Counted from the first letter of the stretch, positions 49,218 through 58,160 are shown. The stretch is 64,000 bases of DNA from Antarcticimicrobium luteum (GCF_004358185.1 NZ_SMUV01000069.1:1-64000); one strand, 5' to 3'. Translations and numbers: made by a program. The notes: generated by a model from the letters alone, not told the origin.

Positions 49218-50027
49218 TCACGGCATTGAAAAAGTCATTGCCGCCCAAAGGGTTTCCCAGACCTCGGCGGCGCCGGCCGGGGCCGGTCGCAGAACCACCG
49301 CATCCAACAGGTATTCGTGCCCGGGCGCCACCGGGATGTTCGCCGTCCCGCTGTCATCGGTGCGCAGCCGGGTGATCGTGACGGCGCCGTCCGGGCTGCG
49401 GTCGAACACCTCCACCTGTGCCAGCGCCCTTGGTGCGCCCTGATAGAGCAGACGCACCGGAAACCCCTGCGGCAGATCATCGGTATAGGGGTTGGCGAGC
49501 GCCACGAACTCGGTCTCCATGCCGGTGGGCGCATCTGCCCCCTGCGCCGTGCCGACGCCCACCAGCGCCTTGGCAAAGCGCGTGTAGGTCTCGGAAAACC
49601 CGTTCTCCGGCAGCCCGCGGGCGATGTGGCGGGCGCGGATGTCCGGAAAATCCTTGTGCGCGGCGAAGGCGGCGAACTTCTCCCACTCCGCATAGCTCAC
49701 GCTGGAGGGCATGGTCTGGTGGACGATCACCACCAGCCCGTCGCCGTCCGACGTTGCGCTGAGCGCGGGCAGATCGCCCATGCGGCCGGCATAGGGGGTG
49801 ACCCGCCCGCCTTGGACCAGCTCGAACCGCGCGGTCTGATGGTCGAAATAGGGATAGGAGATACCACTGAAGTTCTGCCCGTTGCGCAGCCGCGCCACCA
49901 GCGGCGCGCCGGTTTCGACTTGATACTTCGTCGGCGCGATCCAAAACTCATGGGCAAGCGCGGCGGGTGCCGTGAGGCTGGCGAGCACCGCCAGAAAAAT
50001 GGGGAAAAAGCGGGGCAAAATGTACAT
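49218..50027 (-). CDS. DUF4198 periplasmic protein, possibly a nickel-uptake accessory protein
   Basis: 269 residues. Signal peptide MYILPRFFPIFLAVLASLTAPAALA with predicted cleavage before HEFWIAP, so the mature protein would begin with histidine. The rest is beta-rich (DUF4198), with GAPLVARLRNGQNFSG, VRLLYQGAPRALAQVEVFD and NIPVAPGHEYLLDAVVL. DUF4198 includes NikK-type accessory proteins of nickel importers, and the neighbour is a HupE/UreJ permease, so a role in Ni2+ (or Co2+) uptake is likely. The ATG at 50027 is opposed to the ATG of that gene within one palindrome. The role is inferred. Confidence 0.8.
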   Translation of the reverse strand: MYILPRFFPIFLAVLASLTAPAALAHEFWIAPTKYQVETGAPLVARLRNGQNFSGISYPYFDHQTARFELVQGGRVTPYAGRMGDLPALSATSDGDGLVVIVHQTMPSSVSYAEWEKFAAFAAHKDFPDIRARHIARGLPENGFSETYTRFAKALVGVGTAQGADAPTGMETEFVALANPYTDDLPQGFPVRLLYQGAPRALAQVEVFDRSPDGAVTITRLRTDDSGTANIPVAPGHEYLLDAVVLRPAPAGAAEVWETLWAAMTFSMP

Positions 50028-51165
50028 ACCTTTCCGATCGCTCCTACTTAAACTGTGCGCCGCGCTGGTTCTGTCAAGCCTCGGCGCCGGGATGGCGCCG
50101 CGCGCGGCCCGCGCCCACGAGGTCACGCCGACGATCGCCGACATGCGGGTGACGGACGGCATCCTGACCCTCGATTTTCGGCTGAACGCCGAGGCCTTTG
50201 TCGCGGGCATCGATCTGGACGGGCTGGGCGACACCAACGACTCCGGCAAATCGGACAGCTACGACAGCCTGCGGGCGCTGGCACCGGGGGAGTTCGCCCC
50301 GCGGCTGCGTGCCTTTGCCGAGAGGTGGGCCGGGCAGATCGCTGTCACCGGCGCCGGGCCGGTTGATCTGCGGGTGACCGGGGTCGCCGTGCCGGAGGTC
50401 GGCGACGCGGCGCTGCCGCGCGCCTCGCATCTGGTGCTGGAGGGCGCGGTGCCGCCGGGCAGCGAGACGCTGACGCTGGCCTGGCCGGGCGGCGCCGGCG
50501 ATCTGGTGCTGCGTCAGCAGGGGGTGGAGGATCCCTATACCGGCTATGTCGCGGGGGGCACCGCGACGCCGTCGATCCCGCTGAAGGGCGGGTCGGTCCT
50601 GTCCGGCTGGCAGGCCTTTGGCCAGTATGTGCCGGTGGGCTTTGCCCATATCCTGCCCAAGGGGCTGGATCATATCCTGTTCGTGCTGGGGCTGTTCTTT
50701 CTGTCCACCCACTGGCGGGCGCTGCTGTGGCAGGTCAGCGCCTTTACCCTGGCCCATACGCTGACGCTGGCGCTGGGCGCGCTGGGGGCGGTGAGCGTTC
50801 CGGCCGGCATCGTCGAGCCGCTGATCGCGGCCTCGATCGTCTATGTGGCGGTCGAGGATATCGTGAGCGGGCATCTCAACCGTTGGCGGCCGGTGATCGT
50901 CTTTTGCTTCGGGCTGTTGCACGGGCTGGGCTTTGCCAGCGTGCTGGGCGAGATCGGGCTGCCGCAAAGCCAGTTCATCCCGGCGCTGCTGGGCTTCAAC
51001 ATCGGCGTCGAGATCGGCCAGCTGACGGTGATCGCGCTGGCCTTTCTCGCGGTGGGATTGTGGTTCGGGCGCAAGCCCTGGTACCGCGCGCGGATCACCG
51101 TGCCGGCCTCGGTCGTGATCGCGGCGATCGGCAGTTACTGGTTTGTGGAGCGAGTGTTCTTGTAA
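50020..51165 (+). CDS. HupE/UreJ-type permease with N-terminal periplasmic domain
   Basis: 381 residues. The signal-like start LLLKLCAALVLSSLGAG ends at RAARA, giving a mature N-terminus HEVTPTI. A periplasmic domain follows to about residue 195, with an acidic patch (DLDGLGDTNDSGKSDSYDS). The remainder is the HupE/UreJ membrane domain: HILPKGLDHILFVLGLFFLS, FTLAHTLTLALGAL, ASIVYVAVEDIV and GLLHGLGFASVL, with histidines and acids suited to metal transport. The family is linked to nickel or cobalt uptake. The start is ATG 50020 or an ATG at 49999; the first is preferred but overlaps the divergent start. Confidence 0.85.
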   Translation: MYIPFRSLLLKLCAALVLSSLGAGMAPRAARAHEVTPTIADMRVTDGILTLDFRLNAEAFVAGIDLDGLGDTNDSGKSDSYDSLRALAPGEFAPRLRAFAERWAGQIAVTGAGPVDLRVTGVAVPEVGDAALPRASHLVLEGAVPPGSETLTLAWPGGAGDLVLRQQGVEDPYTGYVAGGTATPSIPLKGGSVLSGWQAFGQYVPVGFAHILPKGLDHILFVLGLFFLSTHWRALLWQVSAFTLAHTLTLALGALGAVSVPAGIVEPLIAASIVYVAVEDIVSGHLNRWRPVIVFCFGLLHGLGFASVLGEIGLPQSQFIPALLGFNIGVEIGQLTVIALAFLAVGLWFGRKPWYRARITVPASVVIAAIGSYWFVERVFL

Positions 51166-51176
51166 ATCCGCGCCGC

Positions 51177-51797
51177 TCAGCCCATCGCGCCGGTGAGCGC
51201 CTTCAGCGCCGCCAGCGGGTCGTCCTGGCCCCAGATTTCGTCGCCGATGCCGAAGAAATCGGTGTGCGGCGCCAGCTCGGCGACGAGGCCGGGGGTCAGG
51301 CCGCCCTCGGCCACCACCGGCAGCTCGATCATCTGCGACCACCACTGGAACAGCTCGGGCTCGGCCCGGGTGCCGTCGCCGAGGGCGCTGACGCCGACCG
51401 GGCCGAAGCTGACGTAATCCGCGCCGGCTTCTCCGGCGGCCATGCCGTCATGGCGCGAGGTGCCGCAGAAACTGCCGACCACGGCGTCTGGGCCGAGGGT
51501 CTTGCGCGCGGCCCGGACCGAGCGGCCGGCGTCGCTGAGATGCACACCGTCGAGTCCCAGCCGCTGAGCCAGCAGCACGTGATCGGTGATCACCAGCGCG
51601 ATGTCGCGCTCATGCGCCAGTTCGCGCAGGCTGTCGGCGGCATGCGCGATCTCGTCCTCGTCGTGGCTGGCCATGCTCAGCCGGATGCAGGCGACATCGG
51701 CCCCGTCGAGGACGCGGGCGAGGGTGCCCGGAAAGGATTCGAGCGCGAAGGCGGGGGGCGTGATCAGGTAAAGCTGCGGCTGCTCGGGGGCGTCCAT
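51177..51797 (-). CDS. ThiE-like barrel protein with altered active site
   Basis: 206 residues from ATG 51797 (MDAPEQPQLYLITPP), AAGGA upstream. The fold is that of thiamine-phosphate synthase: LYLITPP, VITDHVLLAQRLGLDGVHLSDAG, GADYVSFGP and VVAEGGLTPG. Several substrate residues differ. QLRDK is CIRLS, IND is ITD, and the pyrophosphate-binding loop after FGP lacks the usual threonines and lysine. It may be a TenI-like or otherwise specialised relative rather than a working ThiE. It converges on the HupE gene 11 bases away, and no other thi genes are in view. Confidence 0.78.
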   Translation of the reverse strand: MDAPEQPQLYLITPPAFALESFPGTLARVLDGADVACIRLSMASHDEDEIAHAADSLRELAHERDIALVITDHVLLAQRLGLDGVHLSDAGRSVRAARKTLGPDAVVGSFCGTSRHDGMAAGEAGADYVSFGPVGVSALGDGTRAEPELFQWWSQMIELPVVAEGGLTPGLVAELAPHTDFFGIGDEIWGQDDPLAALKALTGAMG

Positions 51798-51993
51798 GGC
51801 GGCGGTCCTTGGTTGGTTTCGCGCCGGTGTAACGAATTGCCGCGGCGAAGGGAAGATTCCGCCTCGGGCTGGGATATTTTGGGTGAAAGGAAGCGGGCGG
51901 CTTGCCCCCCATGTCCCACGGCAGTAGAGCGGGGCGGGTTTTTCGGCCGGCGCGCGGCCAGATTTTCCACCAGATGTCCGACAAGGAGCCGAC

Positions 51994-52740
51994 ATGCCCA
52001 GTGCCACCCCTCAGCCCGCCTTTGTCCTGGTGCGTCCGCAGATGGGCGAGAATATCGGCGGCGCCGCCCGCGCGATGTGGAATTTCCGGCTGGACCGGAT
52101 GCGGCTGGTGGCCCCGCGCGACGGCTGGCCCAACCCCAAGGCGGTGGCGATGTCGAGCGGGGCGGGGCGGCTGCTGGACGAGGCAGGGCTTTATGACGAT
52201 GTGGCCGGCGCGGTGGGCGATTGCTCTTTCGTCTTCGCCACCACGGCGCGGCAGCGCGGGCTGACCAAGCCGGTCTACAGCCCGGAACGGGCGATGCAAC
52301 TGGCCGCCGAAAAGATCGCGGCGGGCGAAAAGGTCGCGGTGCTGTTCGGGCCGGAGCGGGCGGGGCTGGAAAACGACGATGTGGCGCGGGCCAATGCGAT
52401 CATCTCGGTGCCGGTGAACCCGGAGTTCGCCTCGCTCAACCTGGCGCAATGCGTGCTGCTGACCGGCTATGAGTGGCGCCGTCAGGTCGGCGAGGTCACC
52501 CATGAGACCGTCGAGATGGCGCGCGCCGACTGGGCCAGCGGCATCGAGATGGAGAAACTGGCCGAACATTACGAGCAGCGGCTGGAGCAGGCCGGATTCT
52601 TTTTTCCGCTGGAAAAGGCGGAGAACATGAAGCTGAACCTGCGCAACCTGTGGAGCCGGATGCGGCTGACCCGGGCCGATGTGCAGATGCTGCACGGGGT
52701 GATGCGGCAGATGGTGCGCTGGAAAGAGCGCGGCGACTGA
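51994..52740 (+). CDS. trmJ: RNA methyltransferase, TrmH/SpoU family, TrmJ-like
   Basis: 248 residues. SPOUT-class SAM methyltransferase with NIGGAARAMWNFRLDRMRLV, VAVLFGPERAGLENDDVARA and VPVNPEFASLNLAQCV, the knot-forming motifs. The C-terminal extension of about 80 residues fits TrmJ, which makes the 2'-O-methyl group at tRNA position 32. The gene diverges from the ThiE-like gene over 196 bp. It ends just before a triple 12-bp repeat. Confidence 0.9.
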   Translation: MPSATPQPAFVLVRPQMGENIGGAARAMWNFRLDRMRLVAPRDGWPNPKAVAMSSGAGRLLDEAGLYDDVAGAVGDCSFVFATTARQRGLTKPVYSPERAMQLAAEKIAAGEKVAVLFGPERAGLENDDVARANAIISVPVNPEFASLNLAQCVLLTGYEWRRQVGEVTHETVEMARADWASGIEMEKLAEHYEQRLEQAGFFFPLEKAENMKLNLRNLWSRMRLTRADVQMLHGVMRQMVRWKERGD

Positions 52741-52744
52741 CCGT

Positions 52745-52780
52745 GTTCGGGCCCGGGTTCGGGCCCGGGTTCGGGCCCGG
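52745..52780. repeat. Three exact 12-bp tandem repeats
   Basis: GTTCGGGCCCGG three times in a row, each copy containing the palindrome CGGGCCCG. It lies 4 bases after trmJ and 36 bases before the end of the converging SH3 gene and can fold into GC hairpins, so it may help end transcription. Confidence 0.85.
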
Positions 52781-52815
52781 CCGCCGCGCTGGAGGCGGTG
52801 CAGGATCGGCGGCCC

Positions 52816-53430
52816 TCAGCGACCCTTGTAGATGATGGTGCCGTCGGGGGTTACCCGGAGAACCTCGTTCGGATCATAGATGCGCTGTTGTGGCGGGTTC
52901 GGCCGGTTGGGTGTCGTCGGTCGCTGCACCTTTGGCTGCTTGCGCGGCCGGGGCTGCACCCGTGGCTGCGGTTTCGGCTGGACCCTGGGATGAGGTTGCA
53001 CCCGGGGCTGCACCCGAGGCTGGGGGTGGATACGGGGGCGCGGGGGCGGCTGATGCCAGTGCGGCGGCGGCTGATGCCAGTGCGGCGGCGGGGGAAACAC
53101 CCGTGGACGTGGCGGCCGCGGCAGGATGAAGATGGGCGGCGCGGGCGGGGCCGGGCGGAACAGCGGCCGGTCGACCAGATAGGTGAAGAACACCCAGAGC
53201 ATCAGCCCGTCGGGGGTGCGCACCTGGGCCCAGTCGCCGACCCGGGTGATGATCTGCAACCGGGTTCCCGGCCTCAGTACATGGTGGGTGCGAAAGCGGG
53301 TGCCGGGGCCGATCCGCGCGTTCAGGTAAATGCCGTCGCGGACAAAGAGGTAGGCATCGGCACGGGCATCATTGGCGCTGAGCGCCAGCCCGGCGGCGAG
53401 GATCAGGGCGACGAGGACAGAACGCAACAT
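52816..53430 (-). CDS. Secreted SH3-domain protein with proline-rich repeats
   Basis: 204 residues. Signal peptide (MLRSVLVALILAAGLALSANDARA), then a bacterial SH3 domain at about 27-85 (LNARIGPGTRFRTHHVL, DWAQVRTPDGLMLWVF). A proline-rich stretch of about 90 residues has short repeats PPPHWHQ (twice) and PRVQP (several times), and the C-terminus VLRVTPDGTIIYKGR is ordered-looking. SH3b domains often bind peptidoglycan, and the repeat arm could span the periplasm. Exact role unknown. Confidence 0.8.
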   Translation of the reverse strand: MLRSVLVALILAAGLALSANDARADAYLFVRDGIYLNARIGPGTRFRTHHVLRPGTRLQIITRVGDWAQVRTPDGLMLWVFFTYLVDRPLFRPAPPAPPIFILPRPPRPRVFPPPPHWHQPPPHWHQPPPRPRIHPQPRVQPRVQPHPRVQPKPQPRVQPRPRKQPKVQRPTTPNRPNPPQQRIYDPNEVLRVTPDGTIIYKGR

Positions 53431-53469
53431 ATTGGCCCTCCCAGACCTTTAGGCCGCAGCGCGCGCGGA

Positions 53470-53512
53470 CGCCTTCTGGTTTCAGAATATCAGAAGGCGC
53501 CGGGTCTGAAAC
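53470..53512. other. Interleaved inverted repeats in a divergent intergenic region
   Basis: CGCCTTCTG (53470-53478) pairs with CAGAAGGCG (53491-53499). GTTTCAGA (53479-53486), lying in that loop, pairs with TCTGAAAC (53505-53512) outside it. The crossed pairing would be a pseudoknot in RNA, or two overlapping operators in DNA. It sits between the SH3 gene start (53430, minus) and the heme A synthase start (53694, plus). Confidence 0.6.
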
Positions 53513-53693
53513 AGCGCGCATGCGCGCATGCGCCGCTTTTCGCCGATCGCTTCGGGGCCGGACCGGCGCGGCATCGGGTCGCCGGCGCAGGCACCGGCCT
53601 TGCGCCCCGGGGCGGTGCGAATGCATTGTCCTGCCCGGCGGCCCGGTCTACATGGGGTGCACAGTGACGGACAGCAGCAGGCAGGGCGACGGC

Positions 53694-54845
53694 ATGGCAG
53701 TGAAACGCTCCATTTTCGAAGAGGTCGGCGCGGCGGAGGCCCCGGCGGATCGCGCGGCGCAACCCGGCGCGATCGACCGCGGCCGGCGCGGCGCGCGCAG
53801 GGGCATCCGCGCCTGGCTGATCGTGATCTTTGTGCTGGTGGCGGCGATGATCGCGGTGGGCGGACTGACCCGGCTGACCGACAGCGGCCTCAGCATCACC
53901 GAATGGCGCCCGGTCACCGGCGCGGTGCCGCCGATGAGCGAGGCCGACTGGCAGGCCGAATTCGACAAGTACAAGCAGATAGATCAGTGGCAGATCCAGA
54001 ACCGCTGGATGGAGCTGGCGGATTTCAAGGCGATCTACTGGTGGGAATGGAGCCATCGGCAATTGGGCCGGCTGATCGGGCTGGTCTGGGCGCTGGGCTT
54101 TTTCGGCTTCCTGCTCGCGCGGCGCATCCCCAAGGGCTGGACCGGGAAACTGATCATTCCCGGCGCGCTGGGCGGTTTGCAGGGCGCCATCGGCTGGTGG
54201 ATGGTCGCCTCGGGCGTCACCCAGGGGCAGGGGATGACCTCGGTTGCCTCTTACCGGCTGGCCACCCATCTGGGGCTCGCCTTTGTCATCCTCGGGCTGA
54301 TCGCCTGGTACGTGTTCCAGCTGGGCCGCGAGGAGCGCGACCTGATGCAGGCACGGCGCGGGCGCGAGGCAAAGCAGTTCAGCCTGGCCACCGGGCTGAT
54401 GCATTTCGCCTTTCTGCAAATCCTGCTCGGGGCGCTGGTGGCGGGGATCGACGCCGGCCGATCCTATACAGACTGGCCGCTGATGGGGGGGCAGGTGATC
54501 CCGCCCAAACCCTTCATGATCGAGCCGCTGTGGAAGAATTTCTTCGAAAACCCGGGGTTGGTGCAGTTCATCCACCGTGTTTCCGGCTATCTGCTGCTGA
54601 TCTTCGGCGTGGTGGTCTGGCTGCGCGGGCGGCGCTCGGCCCATGCGGCGACGCGGCTGGCCTTCAACGCCGCCTTTGCGGCGCTGCTGGTTCAGGTGGC
54701 ACTGGGGATCGTCACCGTGCTTTATGCCGCCCCGGTCCATGCGGCGCTCACCCATCAGCTTGTCGCCGTGCTGGTCTGGGTGCTGATCATCCGGGCGCGT
54801 TTCCTGTCACAATATCCCATCCCCAGATCCATCCGCGAGGGCTGA
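53694..54845 (+). CDS. ctaA: Heme A synthase (COX15/CtaA)
   Basis: 383 residues, eight membrane helices. Oxidises the C8 methyl of heme O to the formyl group of heme A for aa3-type oxidase. Conserved histidines lie in EWSHRQLGRLIG, YRLATHLGLAF, FIHRVSGYLLL and ALTHQLVAV, and GGLTRLTDSGLSITEWRPVTG is the family signature. No paired cysteines are seen in the periplasmic loops, as in the alphaproteobacterial/mitochondrial type. The start is ATG 53694 (MAVKRSIFEE), with AGGCAGGG upstream. The M32 peptidase gene follows after 3 bases. No cox genes are nearby. Confidence 0.95.
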   Translation: MAVKRSIFEEVGAAEAPADRAAQPGAIDRGRRGARRGIRAWLIVIFVLVAAMIAVGGLTRLTDSGLSITEWRPVTGAVPPMSEADWQAEFDKYKQIDQWQIQNRWMELADFKAIYWWEWSHRQLGRLIGLVWALGFFGFLLARRIPKGWTGKLIIPGALGGLQGAIGWWMVASGVTQGQGMTSVASYRLATHLGLAFVILGLIAWYVFQLGREERDLMQARRGREAKQFSLATGLMHFAFLQILLGALVAGIDAGRSYTDWPLMGGQVIPPKPFMIEPLWKNFFENPGLVQFIHRVSGYLLLIFGVVVWLRGRRSAHAATRLAFNAAFAALLVQVALGIVTVLYAAPVHAALTHQLVAVLVWVLIIRARFLSQYPIPRSIREG

Positions 54846-54848
54846 TCC

Positions 54849-56324
54849 ATGAGCGCATATGAAGACCTGATGCGGTTCGAGCATGACACCCAGGCGCTGG
54901 CGCAGGTCGCCGGCCGGCTGGGCTGGGACCAGGAGACGATGATGCCGCGCGGCGCCGCCGATCAGCGCGGCGAGGAGATGGCGGCGATCGAGGGCGTGCT
55001 GCATGCCCGCCGGATCGACCCGCGCATGGGCGATTGGCTGGCGCAGATCGACGATGCCACGCTGGATCAGGTCGGGCAGGCGCAGATGCGCCACATCCGC
55101 AAGACCTATGCCCGCACCATGAAGATCCCCGCCGATCTCGCCACGAAGCTGGCCAGGGTGACCAGCCGGGCACAGGGCCTCTGGGCGCAGGCGCGGGCGG
55201 ACGAGGATGTGGCGGCCTTCCTGCCGGTGCTGGAAGAGGTCGTCGCGCTCAAGCGCGAAGAGGGGAAGGCGCTTGCCAATGGCGGCGATGTCTATGACGC
55301 CATGGTCGACGATTACGAACCCGAGATGACCGCGGCCGAACTCGCCGCGATGTTCGACGCCATGCGCCCGCGTCTGGTGGCGCTGCGCGCAGCAGTGCTG
55401 GCGGCAGAGCCGCCCAGGGCGTTGAGCGGGCATTTCCCCAGCGAAATGCAGATGGAGCTGACCCGCAAGCTGGCGGTCACCTTCGGCTATGACATGCGCC
55501 ACGGACGGGTCGACAAGGCGGTGCATCCGTTCAGCTCCGGCTCGGGCCATGATGTGCGGATCACCACGCGGACCAACGAGCTCGACCCTTTCAACTGCTT
55601 CTATTCGACCATCCATGAGGTCGGCCACGGCTGCTACGAACAGAACATCGACGACGCCTATCTGCTGACGCCCCTGGGCGGCGGGGTGTCGATGGGGGTG
55701 CATGAAAGCCAGAGCCGGATCTACGAGAACCAGCTCGGCCGCTCGCGCGCCTTTACCGGCTGGCTTTACGGCCAGATGCGCGACAGCTTCGGCGACTTCG
55801 GCATCGACAGCGAAGACGAGTTCTATCGGACCGTCAACCGGGTGCACGACGGCTATATCCGCACCGAGGCGGACGAGGTGCAGTACAACCTGCATATCAT
55901 GCTGCGCTTCGATCTGGAGCGCGCGCTGATGGCCGGAGATCTGCAGGTGGCCGATCTTGAGGCGGCCTGGAACGACCGGTTCAGCGCCGATTTCGGCTAT
56001 GCGGTTGACAGACCGTCGAACGGCTGTCTGCAGGACGTGCACTGGTCGGTGGGGCTGTTCGGGTACTTCCCGACCTACAGCCTCGGCAATGTCTATGCCG
56101 GTTGCCTGCACGAGGCGTTGCGCAAGGCGGTGCCGGATCTGGACGATCAGCTGGCCCGAGGGGAGACCGGCGGCGCCACCGCATGGCTGCGCGACAACGT
56201 GCAACGGCACGGCGGCCTCTTCCGCCCCGCCGAGGTGATCGAACGGGCCAGCGGCAGGGTGCCCGGTCCGGAGCCGCTGTTGACCTATCTGGAGGCGAAA
56301 TTCGCCGCGCTTTACGGGGTGTGA
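54849..56324 (+). CDS. Carboxypeptidase Taq family (M32) metallopeptidase
   Basis: 491 residues, normal for the family. Zinc site HEVGHGCYEQN (HExxH near residue 257), with the downstream glutamate in MGVHESQSRIYENQLG and the DVHWSVGLFGYFPTYSLGN signature. It removes C-terminal amino acids from peptides, in the cytoplasm judging from the lack of a signal. It starts 3 bases after ctaA, giving an operon, though the link is probably only positional. GAGGG lies upstream of ATG 54849. Confidence 0.95.
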   Translation: MSAYEDLMRFEHDTQALAQVAGRLGWDQETMMPRGAADQRGEEMAAIEGVLHARRIDPRMGDWLAQIDDATLDQVGQAQMRHIRKTYARTMKIPADLATKLARVTSRAQGLWAQARADEDVAAFLPVLEEVVALKREEGKALANGGDVYDAMVDDYEPEMTAAELAAMFDAMRPRLVALRAAVLAAEPPRALSGHFPSEMQMELTRKLAVTFGYDMRHGRVDKAVHPFSSGSGHDVRITTRTNELDPFNCFYSTIHEVGHGCYEQNIDDAYLLTPLGGGVSMGVHESQSRIYENQLGRSRAFTGWLYGQMRDSFGDFGIDSEDEFYRTVNRVHDGYIRTEADEVQYNLHIMLRFDLERALMAGDLQVADLEAAWNDRFSADFGYAVDRPSNGCLQDVHWSVGLFGYFPTYSLGNVYAGCLHEALRKAVPDLDDQLARGETGGATAWLRDNVQRHGGLFRPAEVIERASGRVPGPEPLLTYLEAKFAALYGV

Positions 56325-56492
56325 CGCCGGGGGCTGGGTGTCGGCATGCTCTGAATGGATGTCCGTTTTACCGGATTTTTTCGGCATTAAATCGAATTAC
56401 TTTCGGGATGGGTCAAATGGCGGGTCACAGGGGGCAAAGGTCTTTGCCTGACCGTCCAACTCTCCTAAACCCGTCGGGACGAGCAACAGAAC

Positions 56493-58100
56493 ATGACCGG
56501 ATTGGCAATGGATATGCCCAGGGATCAGGAAACCGTCGATCTTCTGGTGATCGGCGGCGGCATCAACGGGTGCGGCATCGCGCGGGACGCGGCCGGGCGC
56601 GGGCTGTCGGTGACGCTGGCCGAAATGGGCGATCTGGCCTCGGCCACCTCGTCGGCCTCGACCAAGCTGTTCCATGGCGGGCTGCGCTATCTCGAATTCT
56701 TCGAGGTGCGGCTGGTGCGCGAGGCGCTGCGCGAACGCGAGGTGCTGCTGCGCGCGATGCCGCATATCAGCTGGCCGATGCGCTTTGTCCTGCCGGTGCA
56801 CCGCGACATGCGGTTCGAGGCGGGTACGCCGACCTCGCGGCTGCTGACCCTGTTCATGCCCTGGATGCGGGGGCGGCGGCCGGCCTGGCTGATCCGGCTG
56901 GGACTGTTCCTTTACGATCACCTGGGCGGGCGAAAGATACTGCCGGGCACCCGCACGCTGGACCTGAGCCGCGATCCGGCCGGTGGAGCGATCAAGGACA
57001 AGTTTCTGAAAGCGTTCGAATATTCCGATTGCTGGGTGGAGGATTCGCGCCTTGTGGCGCTGAACGCCCGCGACGCGGCGGCGCGCGGCGCGACCATCCT
57101 GACCCGCAACAAGGTGACCGGGGCCCGGGTCGAGGACGGCCTGTGGACGGTGACCATCGAGGACCGGCCGCGCGGCGAGACCCGGACAATCCGGGCGCGG
57201 ATGCTGGTCAATGCCGCCGGTCCCTGGGTGGGCGCGGTGATCCGCGACACCGTCCATCTGGAACCGCGCGAACGGGTGCGGCTGGTGCGCGGCAGCCATA
57301 TCGTGACCCGGCGTCTTTTCGATCACGACAAAAGCTATTTCTTTCAGGGGACGGACGGGCGGATCATTTTTGCCATCCCCTATGAGACGGATTTCACCCT
57401 GATCGGCACCACGGATGCCGATCACGACGACCCCGATCGTGCCCCGGTCTGCACCGAGGCCGAGCAGGACTATCTTCTGGCCTTCGCCTCGGAGTATTTC
57501 AAGGCACCGGTGACGCGCGAGGATATCGTCTGGACCTATTCCGGGGTGCGGCCGCTTTATGACGACGGGTCGAGCTCGGCCACGGCGGCGACGCGGGACT
57601 ATGTGCTGAAGCTGGACCGGCGCGCGGGCGCGCCGATGCTCGACGTATTTGGCGGCAAGATCACCACATATCGTCGTCTGGCCGAATCCGCGCTGGCAAA
57701 GATCGCGCCGGTCTTTGCCGGGCTCGGTGGCGACTGGACCGCCGGCGTGCCGTTGCCCGGCGGCGATTTCCCGGTGGGCGATGTCGACCGGCTGATCGCG
57801 GAATTGCGCACCGCCTATCCCTTTCTGAGCGATCGCTGGGCAAGGCGGCTGATCCGGGCCTATGGCACCGAAGCGGACGGGATGCTGGGCGCGGCGCGGT
57901 CGCGCTTGGATCTGGGGCGCGATTTCGGCGCCGATCTGACCGAGCGCGAGGTCCGCTGGCTGATGCGCGTCGAGTTTGCCCGGCGAGCTGAGGATGTGGT
58001 CTGGCGGCGCAGCAAGCTGGGGTTGCGGATGACGGCCGATGAGACCGCGGCGCTGGACCGCTGGATGCAGGAGGTCGCGGCGGAGGGTGGCGCGGGGTGA
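56493..58100 (+). CDS. glpD: Aerobic glycerol-3-phosphate dehydrogenase
   Basis: 535 residues. FAD flavoprotein at the inner membrane that oxidises glycerol 3-phosphate to dihydroxyacetone phosphate and feeds the quinone pool. The N-terminal FAD motif is LLVIGGGINGCGIARDAAGRG; further markers are STKLFHGGLRYLEFFEVRLV, RLVRGSHIV and the C-terminal ERE-type helical cap. The start is ATG 56493. The 168 bases upstream are AT-richer than average and should contain the promoter. No other glp genes are adjacent. Confidence 0.94.
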   Translation: MTGLAMDMPRDQETVDLLVIGGGINGCGIARDAAGRGLSVTLAEMGDLASATSSASTKLFHGGLRYLEFFEVRLVREALREREVLLRAMPHISWPMRFVLPVHRDMRFEAGTPTSRLLTLFMPWMRGRRPAWLIRLGLFLYDHLGGRKILPGTRTLDLSRDPAGGAIKDKFLKAFEYSDCWVEDSRLVALNARDAAARGATILTRNKVTGARVEDGLWTVTIEDRPRGETRTIRARMLVNAAGPWVGAVIRDTVHLEPRERVRLVRGSHIVTRRLFDHDKSYFFQGTDGRIIFAIPYETDFTLIGTTDADHDDPDRAPVCTEAEQDYLLAFASEYFKAPVTREDIVWTYSGVRPLYDDGSSSATAATRDYVLKLDRRAGAPMLDVFGGKITTYRRLAESALAKIAPVFAGLGGDWTAGVPLPGGDFPVGDVDRLIAELRTAYPFLSDRWARRLIRAYGTEADGMLGAARSRLDLGRDFGADLTEREVRWLMRVEFARRAEDVVWRRSKLGLRMTADETAALDRWMQEVAAEGGAG

Positions 58101-58129
58101 CAGGAGATATTTCTTTTTTCGCCGAAAAA

Positions 58130-58160
58130 TTGACCAAAGATGTGAAAGCCGCCCTATAAA
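58130..58160 (+). promoter_or_regulatory. Probable promoter of the urease operon
   Basis: -35 TTGACC (58130-58135) and -10 CTATAA/TATAAA (58154-58160) with an 18-19 base spacer, in an AT-rich segment after glpD. The transcript would start near 58167, about 100 bases before ureD. Confidence 0.55.
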
